A stretch of DNA of 64,000 bases from Plectrocnemia conspersa (GCA_009617715.1 VTFK01000013.1:887001-951000); one strand, 5' to 3'. Positions 28,031-41,637 are shown, counted from the first letter of the stretch. Numbers and translations are program-made. Notes: generated from the sequence alone by a model not told the origin.

Positions 28031-28690
28031 CAGGGCCGCCAAAAGCGAGCCTGAGCCATGGAAAAACAATGATTCCGGACCTCAAGACAAAAATTGCATT
28101 TTATATATATTTTAACATCGTAATATAATTTCTTAAATTAATAATAATAGGTAAACCATTCTACACTACAAATAAATATAAAAATTAGTCACCGTTGCGG
28201 CATATTTTCTGAAATCATATTTTATGCGAAATTTTTTAATGAGCTATTAAAAATATCTAGTCATAATGTTTACCTACAAATTAGACGTATTTTACAGTGT
28301 TGCCATATAGTGAATCAAATATAGAAAGCATATCTAAACCAAATTTTGACCAATAGAAGAGCGCAAAAAACAATTATCACTTCTCAGAAGTCAAAAATTC
28401 ACGCCAAAAGCAATAAAATCGTGCCGACGCCGTCGCACTGCGACGGCGCCGACACGATTTTATTGCTTTTGACGTGAATTTTTGCCTTCTGAGAAGTGAT
28501 AATTGTTTTTGCGCCCTCCTATTGACCAAAATTCGGTTTGAATATACTTTGATCAGTCTTCTTATATTAGAAGTCCATAGTAATATTGGTAAGAATAGCT
28601 ATAATATTTTTAAAACATAAATATCGAAACGCAGACAAACTATAATATATGTGAGATGCGATTTAATAATTAACAAATATTTTCTTTTAT
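28031..28690 (-). repeat. Palindrome-cored dispersed repeat, copy B (inverted relative to A and C)
   Basis: The left boundary CAGGGCCGCCAAAAGCGAGC matches the inverted right end of copy C (about 42399-42441), including AACAATGATTCCGG. The flank TTATGCGAAATTTTTTAA and the CACTATATGGCA-type block are shared with C. The core at 28336-28539 is a 204-bp palindrome, better preserved than in C, with a centre reading CGCCGTCGCACTGCGACGGC. Similarity to A and C stops near 28670, at GTGAGATGCGA, so this copy is truncated there. Confidence 0.72.
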
Positions 28691-28726
28691 TACGATTTAT
28701 TACGAATTACAACTAAGTAATCTATT

Positions 28727-28769
28727 CACGGTTCCCTAGGGGACCGCGGACCCAGTTTGAGAAATACTG
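28727..28769 (-). repeat. Solo hAT-type terminal repeat
   Basis: On the minus strand from 28769 the sequence reads CAGTATTTCTCAAACTGGGT then CCGCGGTCCCC. This resembles terminal repeats of Charlie/SPIN-type hAT elements, and the GGGTCCGCGGTCCCC dyad is characteristic. No partner terminus was found to its left, so the element is truncated. Confidence 0.5.
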
Positions 28770-31700
28770 TTATATACTATTCATTTTACGTTAATTTTGA
28801 TTTGGTCGTTTTTTATAAATAAATTACCAATTTTAGATTATATTATATCATAAATATTGATACATCCAACTTTGAAAAAGTTTATTTAAACTTTGAAAAG
28901 AATTATTTTTACAATGTATCACTAACTTTACTGTATTTAAAGTTTTTATGGCAACTTAATTCAGTAAACTAAATATTTTTATTAATTAATTAAAACATTT
29001 TTACAATAAAATCAAACATATTTTTATAATTGCTAATCATACATTTATTTTATTTATTATTTAGTTAAAATACATAATTCTTGAACAATATTTATTTTTA
29101 ACTTAATTTTTTATTTAAGTTATCTACCACTTTTTTAACACTTTCACTGATATAATGAATTTAATACTGTCACTCTATTATTTAAGTAAAATAAATAATT
29201 TGAGAGTGAATATTATCATAACCAAAATGTGATTAATTACCACTTCTTAAAATTAGCATTTTTTTATATAAAAAATCTTTACGACAATCACGCACTGTAC
29301 AAATAATTAGGAATAATGCTGTTTATTAGCAAAACATCTTAAATTTTTGCTCTGTGCTATAAAATCAATATTTTTATTTAGCTAGTAAAATATTTAAAAA
29401 AAACATGCTGCAAAAATATTTGTATTTTCATCTTTTTTTGGCAGTAAAATACCAAAAAAAAAATCGGTAATATAGTTCTTAAAAAGATTTTGAAAAAATA
29501 TTGATTTTTGTACTGAAATCATCTTTGGAAAATAATTATTTTATTGTTTAATATTTAATACCAAATATTGCTTGATCTCAATAATCTGATCACACATAAA
29601 GCCATCGTTTAGATGCACATCAGTGAAAGTTCAATTTAGTAGATATAAAAAATAAGAGTTTGTTCAAAATGAGTTATTTTACTACTAAATTTAATTAAGA
29701 GACTTGAAATATTACATAAAAATACATTTAAAAAATATGAAATAATAAAATAGATGCAAAAAACTAATTATGCAACATAAATAGATCTAATTTATATTTT
29801 AGGCGAATATTTATAGCATAGCACGATCCATTGATTCCGCCAAAACGAAAGATCTGTAGCTTCGTACAGAAATCGCAGCTATTATGAACGTCCAAAATCT
29901 ATTACCGGGCCATCAAACGATGACGATGACAAATCAGTTGGCGCCGTCGGATCTCATCTAGACGCCGTAGGCAGATCTGTCCCAAATGAAGCATGAAGCA
30001 TGGTCACGGTTCGGCGGAGGCGGCCGCTCGACCTCATCAGGCTAGATTTCTCAATTGTGTATGATATTGTCCTTGAACGAGAGGCAGGTGTCAACGATGC
30101 TGCACTATCTACGAACAATCTCTAGGATGGGATGCAAATGCACTTTGTGTGTAAGCGCGATTCAATTTGCGCAGCAAAGTGGATAATCGCCCGCATGAGT
30201 TGTGCTAAAATAAACACGGGAGGAAATTGCCTCGGAGTCTTAAAGGGCGGTGGTTAAAAATGCATTACCGGACACGAGTAACAAAAACGTAATCAGTGGT
30301 CTATGCGAGGTGTGCGCAAAATATCTTCATGAAATATGCATCGGGGACGTTGATAATGAACGGTGATTATAACGAGAGCCAAGACGCATTCTTATATCGC
30401 TGTTTGAAAAGAAAAATCAAAGAAGAACATCCCGGGGTTAATTTAAAAGTGATTTTTAATAAATTATATATCGCGGACAAGGCTGACTGATGGGGTGATT
30501 CATCTTATAAATTGTTTCTTAAGAGGACATCACATATATCAACATTATATTATTTTATAATCTATGATGTATCATATTCTAAAATTATATATATATTTTA
30601 GGTTTTCTGCGCATTATATTATACGAAGTTCAGACAATATCATAGCAAGAAAATATTTATAAAAAATGTAAAAATCGACCTCAACTAAAATACAGCTGTT
30701 TAAGATGTATGTACTAATGTATTTCATGTATAACTTCCTTCAGCCTTTTACAGATACAATAAATAAAAGGAACGGAAGGTAAAGCACAAATACACCATAA
30801 CACTTCATCAACACGGTAGATACAATAAATCTTGGTTTAAATTAAATTTCTAACTTGTCTGGAAGATCATAATTAATAATTATTATATAATTATATTTTA
30901 ATCGACCGTCACTAATTAAGTTTTTCTAGATTTTCCTAATCTCACAGATAAATATTATGATAAAAAATTGAAATATATTATTTGATCTTGATACCCGAAT
31001 TTAGAATTATATATTTTTTTAATTTTGCCATAAGACAGGTAGTAGAGTTACGAATTGCAAATCTTTCTATATGACAATATAGACTTTAACTTGATAGATA
31101 TTTTTATAAAATTAAAAAAAAACAATTAAGGTTATTGACGCCTGATCTTTGATCAATCAAAATGTCATAGGCGACACCTGTACGTGCGTCAGTAGTCGAA
31201 ATTAGCGTCACGAACCCGATTTGAGATTTGGTCTGCTCTCAACAGGGTCAGTCGTGACTTACCTTTTGTCATTTTCGACTCGTTATCCGACTTCTGCGTC
31301 AGACGAAAATTGATTTTTCATGCAGATAGTGCAACGCGTCGCGCCGCACTTTCGTACACGAGCAATCTCGGCTGGCACACTTCGCAACAATGGACACTGA
31401 GAATAATCCACAAACGTGATTCGGCATCGTAAATCATCCATAGAACCGCGATCGGAATTTCAGATGAAATTACAATAATTTAAGATGATCGTACAGCGCA
31501 AATCATCGACTGGGTTATCAGTGGTCAACCCAATTCTGCAACGAGAGCAGGCACGAGTTTCCCTTCGAGCTTAAAATATCGGAAGAACTGTATTATTATT
31601 TATTTATTACGGAGGCTAACATAACGGAACCGTATAGATAGTATAGTGTCAAAGCGGAACTTTCAAATAATATATAGTGTTTATGGTAAATTAATATGTA

Positions 31701-34700
31701 AGACGAGTTAATAATATACTAGTTTCTGCACCACCCGGTTGCGCTCGGAATTTGGATATCATTAGATTCAATTTCCTATAGCTCATATATTATATAAATG
31801 ATATTGCGAACTGTACAAGAGTTTTTGCTGCTTCAGCAAACAGATATTCTGCTTTATAGTTGGAATTAGCATATATCTTGAAAATTTATGTATCATGCAT
31901 AAAAGTATAAAACAGCTAACTTAACCGACATTTTAATTATAATTAGTGTTTATTGTCAATAAATTATCGAGAAAGAAACGCAAATCTTATTATAAAAATA
32001 TTTAATATTTGCATGTAATTATTTTAATAGCAAAACTATACTTTGCCATTATTTTTCTAAGTGCATTAATCAAACTTGTTATAACAAAAATGTTTGCATT
32101 TTTATTCCGATTGTTATAAAACATATACTAACAGAAATATTCTGTTTAGAACTAATTATGTTTCATAACAAAATATTTATATTGCAAATTAGCTAAATTT
32201 ATCTAATAAATTTTAATTCAAATATATTGATATATCAAAGGTATATTTTGGTCTATAACTAGAAAGTTTGATGTATTTAAAACGACTGTTAAAATGACAG
32301 AAAACTTACAACTGAGTGATGTATTGACCAAAATTAAACCTACGTCCAAAACGAGTGGATTTTGTCGGTTGAAAACTTTTTAAGAACTAAAAATAGTACC
32401 CGAATACTATAAATAAACTCAATGTTTATAATTTTGTAGAATAAATGTGTAGATATGTTCGTCACTGCATTTCTCCACAAGAAACGGGGTGTTAAAAAAG
32501 GTTTTAAGTAAAAGACATCATCAATGATGTAATAATTACACGCTAATTTTTTTAATAATAGTCAATTTTATGCAGTTGCTTTGAAAATAATTAAAAAATA
32601 GATTTACTTGCAGTTTTTTGATTAAATACAATATAATACATATTAAAGTATTTGCTATTTAAAAATTCTATTATTAACTTGGTATTTTATAATATTTATA
32701 CCATTTTTATGTTACGCGTGCAAGAAGATTTTTTTTTATTAAAAATAGATTTGAAATTATGGCATAACTTTGTAAATAAATATTTGTACCTTTGTGACAA
32801 AAAATATGTTAAAACATTTAAATCAATTATAGCAAAAAAAAAACAGCCCACTGTAAAAATAATTTTAAGAAAAAAATATGAGCAATTAATCTGTAATAAT
32901 TTAATATGTACAATTATTTTTATTTCTCAAAAATTCATGTAGATAATCAATAGTTTATATTTGAGCTTCAAATGAATTAAATCTAATCATATAATGATTT
33001 TTGTTGTTTTAAAAATAAATTAATATGAACGAATATATTTACAAAATAGCAAGAAATCATATTTTAGATAAAGAATAAAATAAAATGTAATTTTATGTAT
33101 AAATCTAACCTTTATGGTAAAAAGTTCAAACAATTTGTGCATTTTAATTAAGAACTGTATTACAGATTGATAAATCTCGATACACATTTTAAATGTTTGA
33201 TACACCTGCACTTGTCACGTGTGGCATCGCCGAATCTCAATGCAAAATTGCACTACTGAAATCCCAGAATTAGGATAAATTTATATTTTAATCATCACAA
33301 TCACAAACATAGCGTTTTTATGTTTAATGCCATATAAATTCATCCTTCGACTATTCCGTTTAGTTCGAAGTAGCTTTTTCAGCTTTTTCGCGATAAATAA
33401 GCGCATCCGATCGACAACATCTCTCATTCATCTCGCCGCAGCGGCGCAATCTGCGCACTTTATCGCTAGTTTAAATTGCAACAATTGCATCCGAGTGGAC
33501 AGACACACCGTGGATGCTGTGGCCGCGGGCCTAGAACGAGCTTTGTTCGATACACATATATATGTATAGGTACACAGCCGGTGATCTCATCTCGGATGAC
33601 GTCACGATGCATAGGTACTATTTCATGCATGTATAAACGGCGATTGACTATGCGATAGGTTGACAATGTAGGATTATATTCAGATCTAACTGTGACTCGA
33701 GAATAGAAAACCTTGTTTTATGTTGACGATTAAATGTATTTGTAACGATCTACATAGAGCCATAATGTTTATGGTGTTTCAATACATTGTAAAAATACCT
33801 CATTAAAATTTTTGTTGTGCATTTATATTTGTATTATGCATTATTGTCATTATTAAGAACAACCTTACATCAATATATTATACATTTTTATCATTGCTAT
33901 AATAATATCACATCTTTCTATAGGTTTACCCAATATAAAAATAGTGACTGTTTTTTTTTTCTATTTCTGCAGTAAAATCGCATGTAATATTTAAATTTAT
34001 GCTATTAATATAAATACATTTTATAGTAGTCATTTGAAAACCACAAGGCAAGATCATGTTATCTATTTTTTATATTCAAATGAGTAATAATATCCATAAA
34101 TTACTTTTATTGCGCTATTTCAAATGTTCGAGAACCAAAATCAATATGAGTGTAGACGTAGAATCAACAAGTGAAGAATATGTAAATTATATTCTATTAT
34201 GGGAGCCAAATATATCATATATAGCAAAAATGTGTTAAACTACATAGTTAAGATGTTTTCTTAAGAATATGTTTAGACATTTGTCTCAGTAGATACGGAA
34301 GTATTTTTTTATTATCAAAAAAAAATTCTGCATGAGAAAAATCTGTGGAAGAATTAATAACACTTGAATTTATTTATATAAAATATGTCTTTATGGTATT
34401 TTTGGTACATATATGATCTTCTTCATTTAAAAAATGAGCAGAACCTGACATTGAACAGAAGGCATTACAAAATAATGTAGGTTTATAGTTAGACACAGTT
34501 TTCTTGACAGAAATAAAAAAAGGCATATTAACAGTAAAAAAGAGTAAAAATTAAACATATATATGTATGTATCAAAATCGCAAAGGCGATTAAATCTTAA
34601 TAAATTTACATTTTCAGTGACAATGAGTTTTTTAGAAGCTCTTATTATGATTACCGTCATTTTCATTTTCATAGCATATATATTAGATAGACCGAAAAGT

Positions 34701-37239
34701 AATTAATTTTTTGTTTTCTTGCAGAAAACATTTATTTACAATATCATATTAAATACTAATTTAAAAAAAATCCATCATTATCAATGACATTTTGATTTCA
34801 AGTAGACGAATTTTCAATTCCCTTTTTGCAGAATTATTTTGATTTTTAAATAAAAAACTTTTCTAAAATTTTTTTTATTTTGCCAACATTTAAATTTTTT
34901 TTCGTAACTTTTTTTTCGTTCTTTTGACCTAAATAGATGGTTATCAGACAGTGCGAAATCTGGTGAATATAGGGGAAGGAGTAAAACTTCCAACTCAATC
35001 TCCCTTATTTTTTCTGGAGTCTAATATTAAAATGGCATAAAAATGCGTTACCTATTATAAAATTATATAAATCCAAAAGTTGAGTTAATCAATTATATAT
35101 ATCTTAACTGATTCTAACAGATTTAAAAAACTGACTATTGTCTTCTAAAAAAATATTATTTTGGCGATAAGTTATAAAAAAAGCAACAATATGAAATTTT
35201 TTTTTAGAATTATGCTTTATATTAAATATGTACTAATTAATATTTATTATTTAAATGTAATACATATTAAACTTCAAAAATATTAATGAGCACTGTATTT
35301 TTTTGTGTATATTTGTTTAACTGTTTTACATTATCTATTTCAAGGGCATCCAAATACCCGGTCTAATTCATTACCCGGTTCTCGGGTATTTGTTAATAAA
35401 TTATCCGGGTACCCAGTTAGGTTCAAAGTATTTTTTGTCCACTATTATGTACCTACACAGAGTTATAATTTATATTATAAATTAAAATATTTTATTTTCG
35501 TATTTTGATTAAATAGTATTTAATTATAAAAATAAAAAAACTTGGAATAGAATTGTTAATATTTTAGTGAACCGAAATATTCAAATAAATAATATATATC
35601 ATTGCTGCTAATTTTTTTCTAAGAGTAATATTTTAAAAATGATCATTCTAATTATTATATAACAACTATTATTTACCTAACAAATAACTATGTATGTGTA
35701 ATTGTTATTAACAATGTATGAATGTGTATATTGTGTCGACACTGAAAATTTATATAAATATAGTAATATGAATTAAATTAAATCCTATTAAATATTTTTT
35801 CTTTAAATAATAGATTTAGAAGCTAAAAGAGTAAAGGTGTATGGGTGTATAATTATTTAAACGAAACTTTTAAGTGTACTATAATATAAATCAGACGGAA
35901 TTGTTTACAATAATTTTATTTTAATGTTGATAATTAAAATAAATATACAATATTATTTATTGTTTCTTGATTTAAATCAATTTTATTTTCATAATACAGA
36001 TAAATTCATAATTGCATTTGGGAAACACAAAGCGGAGATACAATAAAATATATAACTAAGAAGAGGGGGAGAGGTTCCTAAACTTCAACCGTCAAATTAA
36101 AATTTTGCTTAAAATTTATCATTACAAATTAATTACAATGTCAGCTAAAAATATTGTTTGTTACAAAACTATTATTTTAAAATATTCGTAGAATAATTAG
36201 TGTAATTTTATAAAGTTCTGTCTAAAAAAAAAATTTTAGTGATAATATATAAATTTTAAAGTCCTCAGAAAAGATTCAATTTTGTGATGAAAAAATGGCA
36301 AAGAAATATTTCAGAATCACTCTTGTTTTGCCTTTAGTCTAATTTTAATATGTGAATTTGCTTATCGTAAAAACACGTTAAATGCCTCACCCATCCCAAT
36401 TAATTGCTGACAGCAAAAATGTGTTCCTGCTGAATCAAAAGATTAAGTGCCAACCATTGTCTACTCTCGTGGATTATAAATTTGAAAGCATCATAACATT
36501 TTTAAAGAAAATTTGATAATCTTCTATTTATGAATCATTTATGAAACATGCAGAATTTGCTCTTTTCATATTTTTAAAAGTGAAGAATAAATATTTGTTG
36601 TTAATTCTAAATCGATAATAAATATTAATTATCAAATCAAATAATTAATTCCTCATATTACTCATCTTAAGCTATATATTTTTAAACATTATATCTAGAA
36701 TATATATCAGTGCTTTAATTTGCGTTATATTTAAGAAAAACAATGTTCGACAACAGTTTTAATTAGACATTATTAATGTTAAATAATGATTTTATAAATA
36801 TTACATTTTGCACATATGATTAATGCTAATCATAATCTACTGTATAATCCTACTTTTTAAGAAATATTATTTATTAGTTATTCAAAATATTTTTTCAATT
36901 TTAATTTGTTATCAATATGTACTCCTAATTATTTTCACATCTATCCCCACACTATTTAGCTAAACCTGTATTAATTAATCGTATCCAATTAATAATTTAG
37001 CTCTTCAACTACTTATTGCATAAATGATGATTCATCCGCAAATAGATACATTGTATAAAAGTCTAATTAATATTGTTGAAACACACATTTTGTGTATTTC
37101 GAATTACGTGCTCACAACACCGTGACAATACACCGGCATCTCACCACATGTGCATACAATAATGAATATTGAAAATTAATTCATAATACGAAAAAATTAA
37201 CATAGCGGTTCATTTTTGTAAATAATAAATAGCTTTACG
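28770..37239. other. Gene-free stretch with several more balanced islands
   Basis: Islands with near-normal GC and many CpGs lie at about 29830-30490, 31140-31570 and 33320-33640. The last contains a perfect CRE palindrome TGACGTCA at 33597-33604. A 65-codon open frame at 30296-30490 lies in the first island and resembles no family. Positions 35340-35420 hold palindromic ACCCGG/CCGGGT repeats behind an AGGGCATCC string. The remainder is AT-rich with no recognisable features. Confidence 0.5.
36412..36600. repeat. Dispersed repeat, copy 2 (partner at 9262-9440)
   Basis: Same orientation as the first copy. The shared ordered blocks include AAGTGCC-ACCATTGTC, TTATGAATCA and CATGCAGAATTTG-TCTTTTCATATTT. 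The copy is diverged and has small insertions (AGCATCATAACATTTTT). Confidence 0.6.
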
Positions 37240-37600
37240 CAATAATTGGCGCTCGCTTACCTGGTAGTAGTAATAGTAGTAGTATATAGCAACAAAACAG
37301 TATTATCTCAGACACAGATAATACGCTCCGAAACCAGTCTCTGTTCAGAGTGTGAGAATAAAACAACAAAATCGGTGTATATACACCGGGCGAAAACACA
37401 AAGCGGGTTACGTCACACAACACCAATGTTCGCGCGCAAAATTTCGTTTCGTTTCGTTTCGTATAACTGATTGGTGGGGGTGTAGGAGGCGAGTGCACGT
37501 CGAGGAGGCTCGAGTGCGACTGAATGGTTTACCTGCGCCGGCAGGTGAGGCTGTCAAGTGGTAGACGGGGAGGGGAAATTTTATGGTGAGTATTATTATG
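37240..37600. promoter_or_regulatory. CpG-rich segment, possible promoter or first exon
   Basis: This block stands out from the AT-rich surroundings by its CpG density. It includes a (TTTCG)4 tract at 37442-37461 and a splice-donor-like CCGGCAG|GTGAGG with the break after 37544. The same place reads as a donor on the minus strand (CGCAG|GTAAAC), because the local sequence is nearly palindromic. Open frames on both strands are under 90 codons and do not resemble known proteins. It could be a non-coding first exon of a neighbouring gene on either strand; direct evidence is lacking. Confidence 0.3.
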
Positions 37601-37689
37601 ACTGTTTTGATATGCAGACATGTGATTTTATATATTATATAATGCATTGTATTACACATCAGGAATTAACGCGTTGAGATTAGACCTAT

Positions 37690-37880
37690 TGAGGACATTA
37701 GTGCTAACTGGATCCAGGAACCTAATTTGAGGGAGGCAGGTGGGAGCATTTAACCCCCTTTGAATTTGACCAAAAAACTGCACGTCATTTAATAAAATAC
37801 TATGAATTTTAATTATATTAAAAAAACGACCACTGGCCAACTTTTGCCTCTCCTAACTGGAAAAAGCTGAAAATGTTAAA
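37690..37880 (-). repeat. Decayed copy related to the hAT element at 47765
   Basis: The string GAGGGAGGCAGGTGGGAGCA (37728-37747) matches GGGGAGGCAGGTGGGGGCAT in the 47765-48140 element. The following ACGTCATTTAATAAAATA and the ACGACCACTGGCCAACTTTT block also match it in order. The termini are lost. Confidence 0.55.
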
Positions 37881-37934
37881 ATGGTTTATCCCTCAAAAAA
37901 ATGTTAGAAAAAAATAGTCTCGAATCTGGTTCTA

Positions 37935-40245
37935 GGAAAGTTCACAAAGCACAATTCACCGAGCGGAAAGTTCACCGACTGGTAAATTCGTCAAATGGAA
38001 AATTCACATATTTATCAATTGATCGTCGATAATTTATTTATTAAAAATCATTATTTACTTTTTTTTAATTACTTGAATTTAATTTAATTTTATATAGCGC
38101 ATATTAATGCAATGTATTTCATTATTGTATAAGATTTATTTTTTTAACTCCATTCATTCCCATAAATTATAAATAAAATTATTATATTTACATAATAAAT
38201 AATAACTGGTTTTATAGTAATATACATATATTATCTACTATTTGAGATATTATGGATTTTATATGTTTATGTTTTTTTATAAATTAATTTAATATGTATC
38301 CTATTTGGTGTATACAATTGTATTTAATTTAATTTTTACTTTTTAAAAAATATCTTTGCAAATTATTTTTCTTTACGATATTTTTAAGCTTTTTGCTCCG
38401 TTGCTTATTTAATTATAAATTTGGGGAAATGAATTATTTAGTTACGTATAGATAAAAATGAATTATTTTCACTCTTATTTTTTAATAAATTTAATGTAAT
38501 ATAATATATTATATTGCAAATTAATGCAATTTATTTCATTATTAAATAGAAAATATTTTTTTTAATTTCAAATTTCCTAATTCTTTTTAAATTATTATGA
38601 TTTATTATTTTCTAAAGATTCTTTTGAATCACGGAATGCGATTCAAAAGAACCGACAATGCACATAATATACATATATTAATCCTTTTTTCAAGGGCACT
38701 TAATCAGTTTTAAAGAATTCGACAGTAAAAAAATCGATAGAATTATGCATACCTACACATTGCTGTAAATCATCCATCTTTTGGGCAAATTCTATTCAAC
38801 AAATTGGTAAAGCCTACACATTAAAATTCTCTCATGACAATATAATAAAGATTATTACAGTTCAAACTTGTATTTCTTAATAGTAAAATATAATCTTGAA
38901 TGTGCATTCAAGTACACAGTATTGAAATACAATAATATTATATGCTATAAATTAAAATTAAAATTTGTGAAGATCATAAAAAATAATGTTAATTTTATAG
39001 TATCTTTATAAAGTTCATAATTACTTTTAAAACATGTTTTTTTACTCAAATAACAATTTAATTATTATTATTATATATCTTCTTGAATCTCAAGATGTAG
39101 GATTAAATAATATTAAGGATAAGTAAAATGTTTATACAGTAATATATTGTACATTATTGGCTATTTGAGATATTTTGGATTTTATGTCTATAAATAAGAT
39201 TTTTCATATAATAATTTATTATGTAGTTTATTTTCACTAAATTTTTACTATATTTACATATATATATATTTAGTTCTTTATTCAATTGAATTTTTATTTA
39301 TTAAAATATATACCAAAAACCTTTTTTTCAAGATACCTTTAGGCGTTTGCTCCGTTGTTTATTTATTTATTTATAAATTTACGAAAATTATTTATTTAAT
39401 TACCCATAGATATATATAAAATCCAAAATATCTCAAATAACCTGTAATATAAATATATATTACTATTATATAGTATAACCATTCTTTTTATCGTTATTAT
39501 AATCATGAAAACCTACATTTTGAGATTTGAGAATATAAATAATAATATAAACTAAATTGTTATTTGAGATAAAAAAACACGTTTTCCAAGTAATTATGAA
39601 CTATACAAAGATACTAGAAAATTAACATTATTTTTTTATGATCTTCATAAATTTTAATCTTAATAGCATATAATATTATTGTATTTACACATTCAAGGTT
39701 ATATTTTGCTATTTTAAAATTATAAGTTTGTAATATTGTCATGAAACAATTTTAAAGTTCAGGCTTTACCAATTCGTTGAATAGAATTTTCCCAAAAGAT
39801 GGATGATTTACAGCAATGTGTAGGTATGCATAATTCTGTCGATTTTTTGACTGTCGAATTCTTTAAAACTGATAAAGTGCCATTGAAAAAAGGAATAATA
39901 TATAATCTGTGCATCGTCGGCTCTTTTGAACCTCGGAATGCGTAGAGTTAAAAAAGTATCTCCTATATAATAATGAAATACATTGCATTAATTTGCAATA
40001 TAACATATTACATTAAAGTTACTAGAAAATAAGAATGGAAATAATTAAATTTTATTTATACGTAAGAAAAATATAATTTTCCTTAAATTTATAAATTAAT
40101 GAAAAACGGAGCAAACGTTTGAAGAAATCGTAAAGAAAAATAATTTGCAAAGATATAAATAATTGCGGGATCGGTGATTTTTCCATTCCACGATTTTACC
40201 AGTAGGTGAACTTTTTGTCGATGAATTGCAGTTGGTCAACTTTCC
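37935..40245. mobile_element. Foldback-like element with about 1-kb inverted arms
   Basis: A long imperfect inverted repeat. The left arm (about 37935-39130) matches the reverse complement of the right arm (about 39470-40245). The best-conserved block is 38631-38816 against 39770-39946 (contains CATCCATCTTTTGGG and TACCTACACATTGCTGTAAA). Another is around TTTGCTCCGTTG (38393) against CGGAGCAAACG (40104). The outer ends match as well (GGAAAGTTCAC on the left, GTCAACTTTCC on the right). The central spacer (39130-39470) holds a further direct copy of arm sequence (GGCGTTTGCTCCGTTG, 39341). It has no transposase frame. The structure resembles Foldback elements, whose arms also contain short tandem repeats. 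Confidence 0.75.
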
Positions 40246-40620
40246 GGATACCCGAAAAGCTATCTCAAAATATTTTAAAATATATCATTTCAGTGAAATT
40301 ATATCAGAATACATTTTCACTGGTATATTTATACATTTTTCCATTAAAAATAAAATTTATCTGCCAGTTGCTAATAAATTATATGATTTCAAATTTTCCA
40401 TAAGTATTAATATAAACATTTACATATTTATCATTATTAATTTATATGCGATATATGAATTTTACAGTAAATATCTATTTTTCAGTGAAGCTATTTTTTC
40501 ACCAGTGCAGTTCTAATACATTTTCATAAATAGTTATATATCTCTACTAGTGAAAATATATGTTAACTGATAAGGCTGGTGAAGTTATATACTGCTCTAA
40601 AATATTGTTTAGTAATTCTA
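40246..40620. repeat. Second cluster of TTCACYRGTGAA-like short repeats
   Basis: Directly abuts the foldback right end. Recurrent cores are TTTTCACTGGTA, TTTTTCACCAGTGCAG and CTCTACTAGTGAAAATATA. It ends in ACTGCTCTAAAATA (about 40591), like the cluster at 13940-14165. It may be the outer part of the foldback right arm. Confidence 0.5.
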
Positions 40621-41637
40621 CCCTTTAAAATAAAATGAATCTTTAAAATTCCATTTATTACTTGAAAAAAAATAATCGATTCTTTCTAACGTATAGCTTA
40701 TTTTAGCCATTGGCTTTTGAGTTTAAGTCACAATAAAAGATATTAAATACAAAGATTAAAATAAATATAAAGCACTGATGTTTGTTAACGTTTATATTAC
40801 ATTAACATGGTGTCAGTATTTGCCTTATCAATGTTTAACACGAAAAAGTAACCAAGACTTTTTCGGTATATTTCGGTTTAACAAAAGCTACAAACTTGCT
40901 TTTATTAGACCAACATATGTTTGTAACATATATAAAAAACGATTATATTTATTAGTGCATGTATATAGTTTGAGAATATGTCTATGTCATCAGCATAGCG
41001 AGGGCTTAACTAATTTCAATACGCTGCCAGTTACGTTTATTATTGCGTTTTAGATGGCAATCCAGTGTTCAGACATTTGCATAATTTAACTATATTTTAT
41101 TTTTTATGTTACAAGTATGTGTATCTTGTTTTATGTACATTTATTTTAACACATACTGTTTTGAATTTAAAACTTAATTCACAACCACAGCTGAATCATA
41201 CTGTAAAGTTTTTAAATAAAGACAGAATCATCTGAATTATTTTTAATAAACAAAACATATAAAAATAAAATTTAGTACTTTAATTAAAGCATATAGTTTA
41301 ATGTGTAAAATATAATATAAAGACAGGATGTTTTAATTTAATCAAAATATATCGTAAAATAAATATCAGTGAAAATATTAATACATAATAAATATTAAAT
41401 TAAAAGTAAATATTTAAGTAAAAAATAATTAAAGAAACTTTAAGAATCATATAATTTAAAATATTTCATAAAATAAATAAATCAATACTACAGTATTTTA
41501 TAGTAAAAAAAAACTACTCATATATTTATAAATAGCAATCAAGACATTTTTTTCCTCAAAAGAAGATTTAATTTATTTAATTTATTACCATGTGTTCTCA
41601 CTATAAATGAAATAATATATAATAATATTTTCTATAC
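40621..41637. other. Gene-free stretch
   Basis: AT-rich. A 91-codon open frame at 40778-41053 resembles no family. No RNA gene or transposon boundary recognised. Confidence 0.5.

Noticed and set aside
30296..30490. 65-codon open frame in a balanced-composition island
   Set aside because: Needs a non-ATG start and matches no family. The composition alone does not make it coding.
37441..37461. (TTTCG)4 as a possible telomere-like or CRISPR-like repeat
   Set aside because: Only four short units with no spacers; a simple microsatellite. No CRISPR array exists in this eukaryotic sequence.
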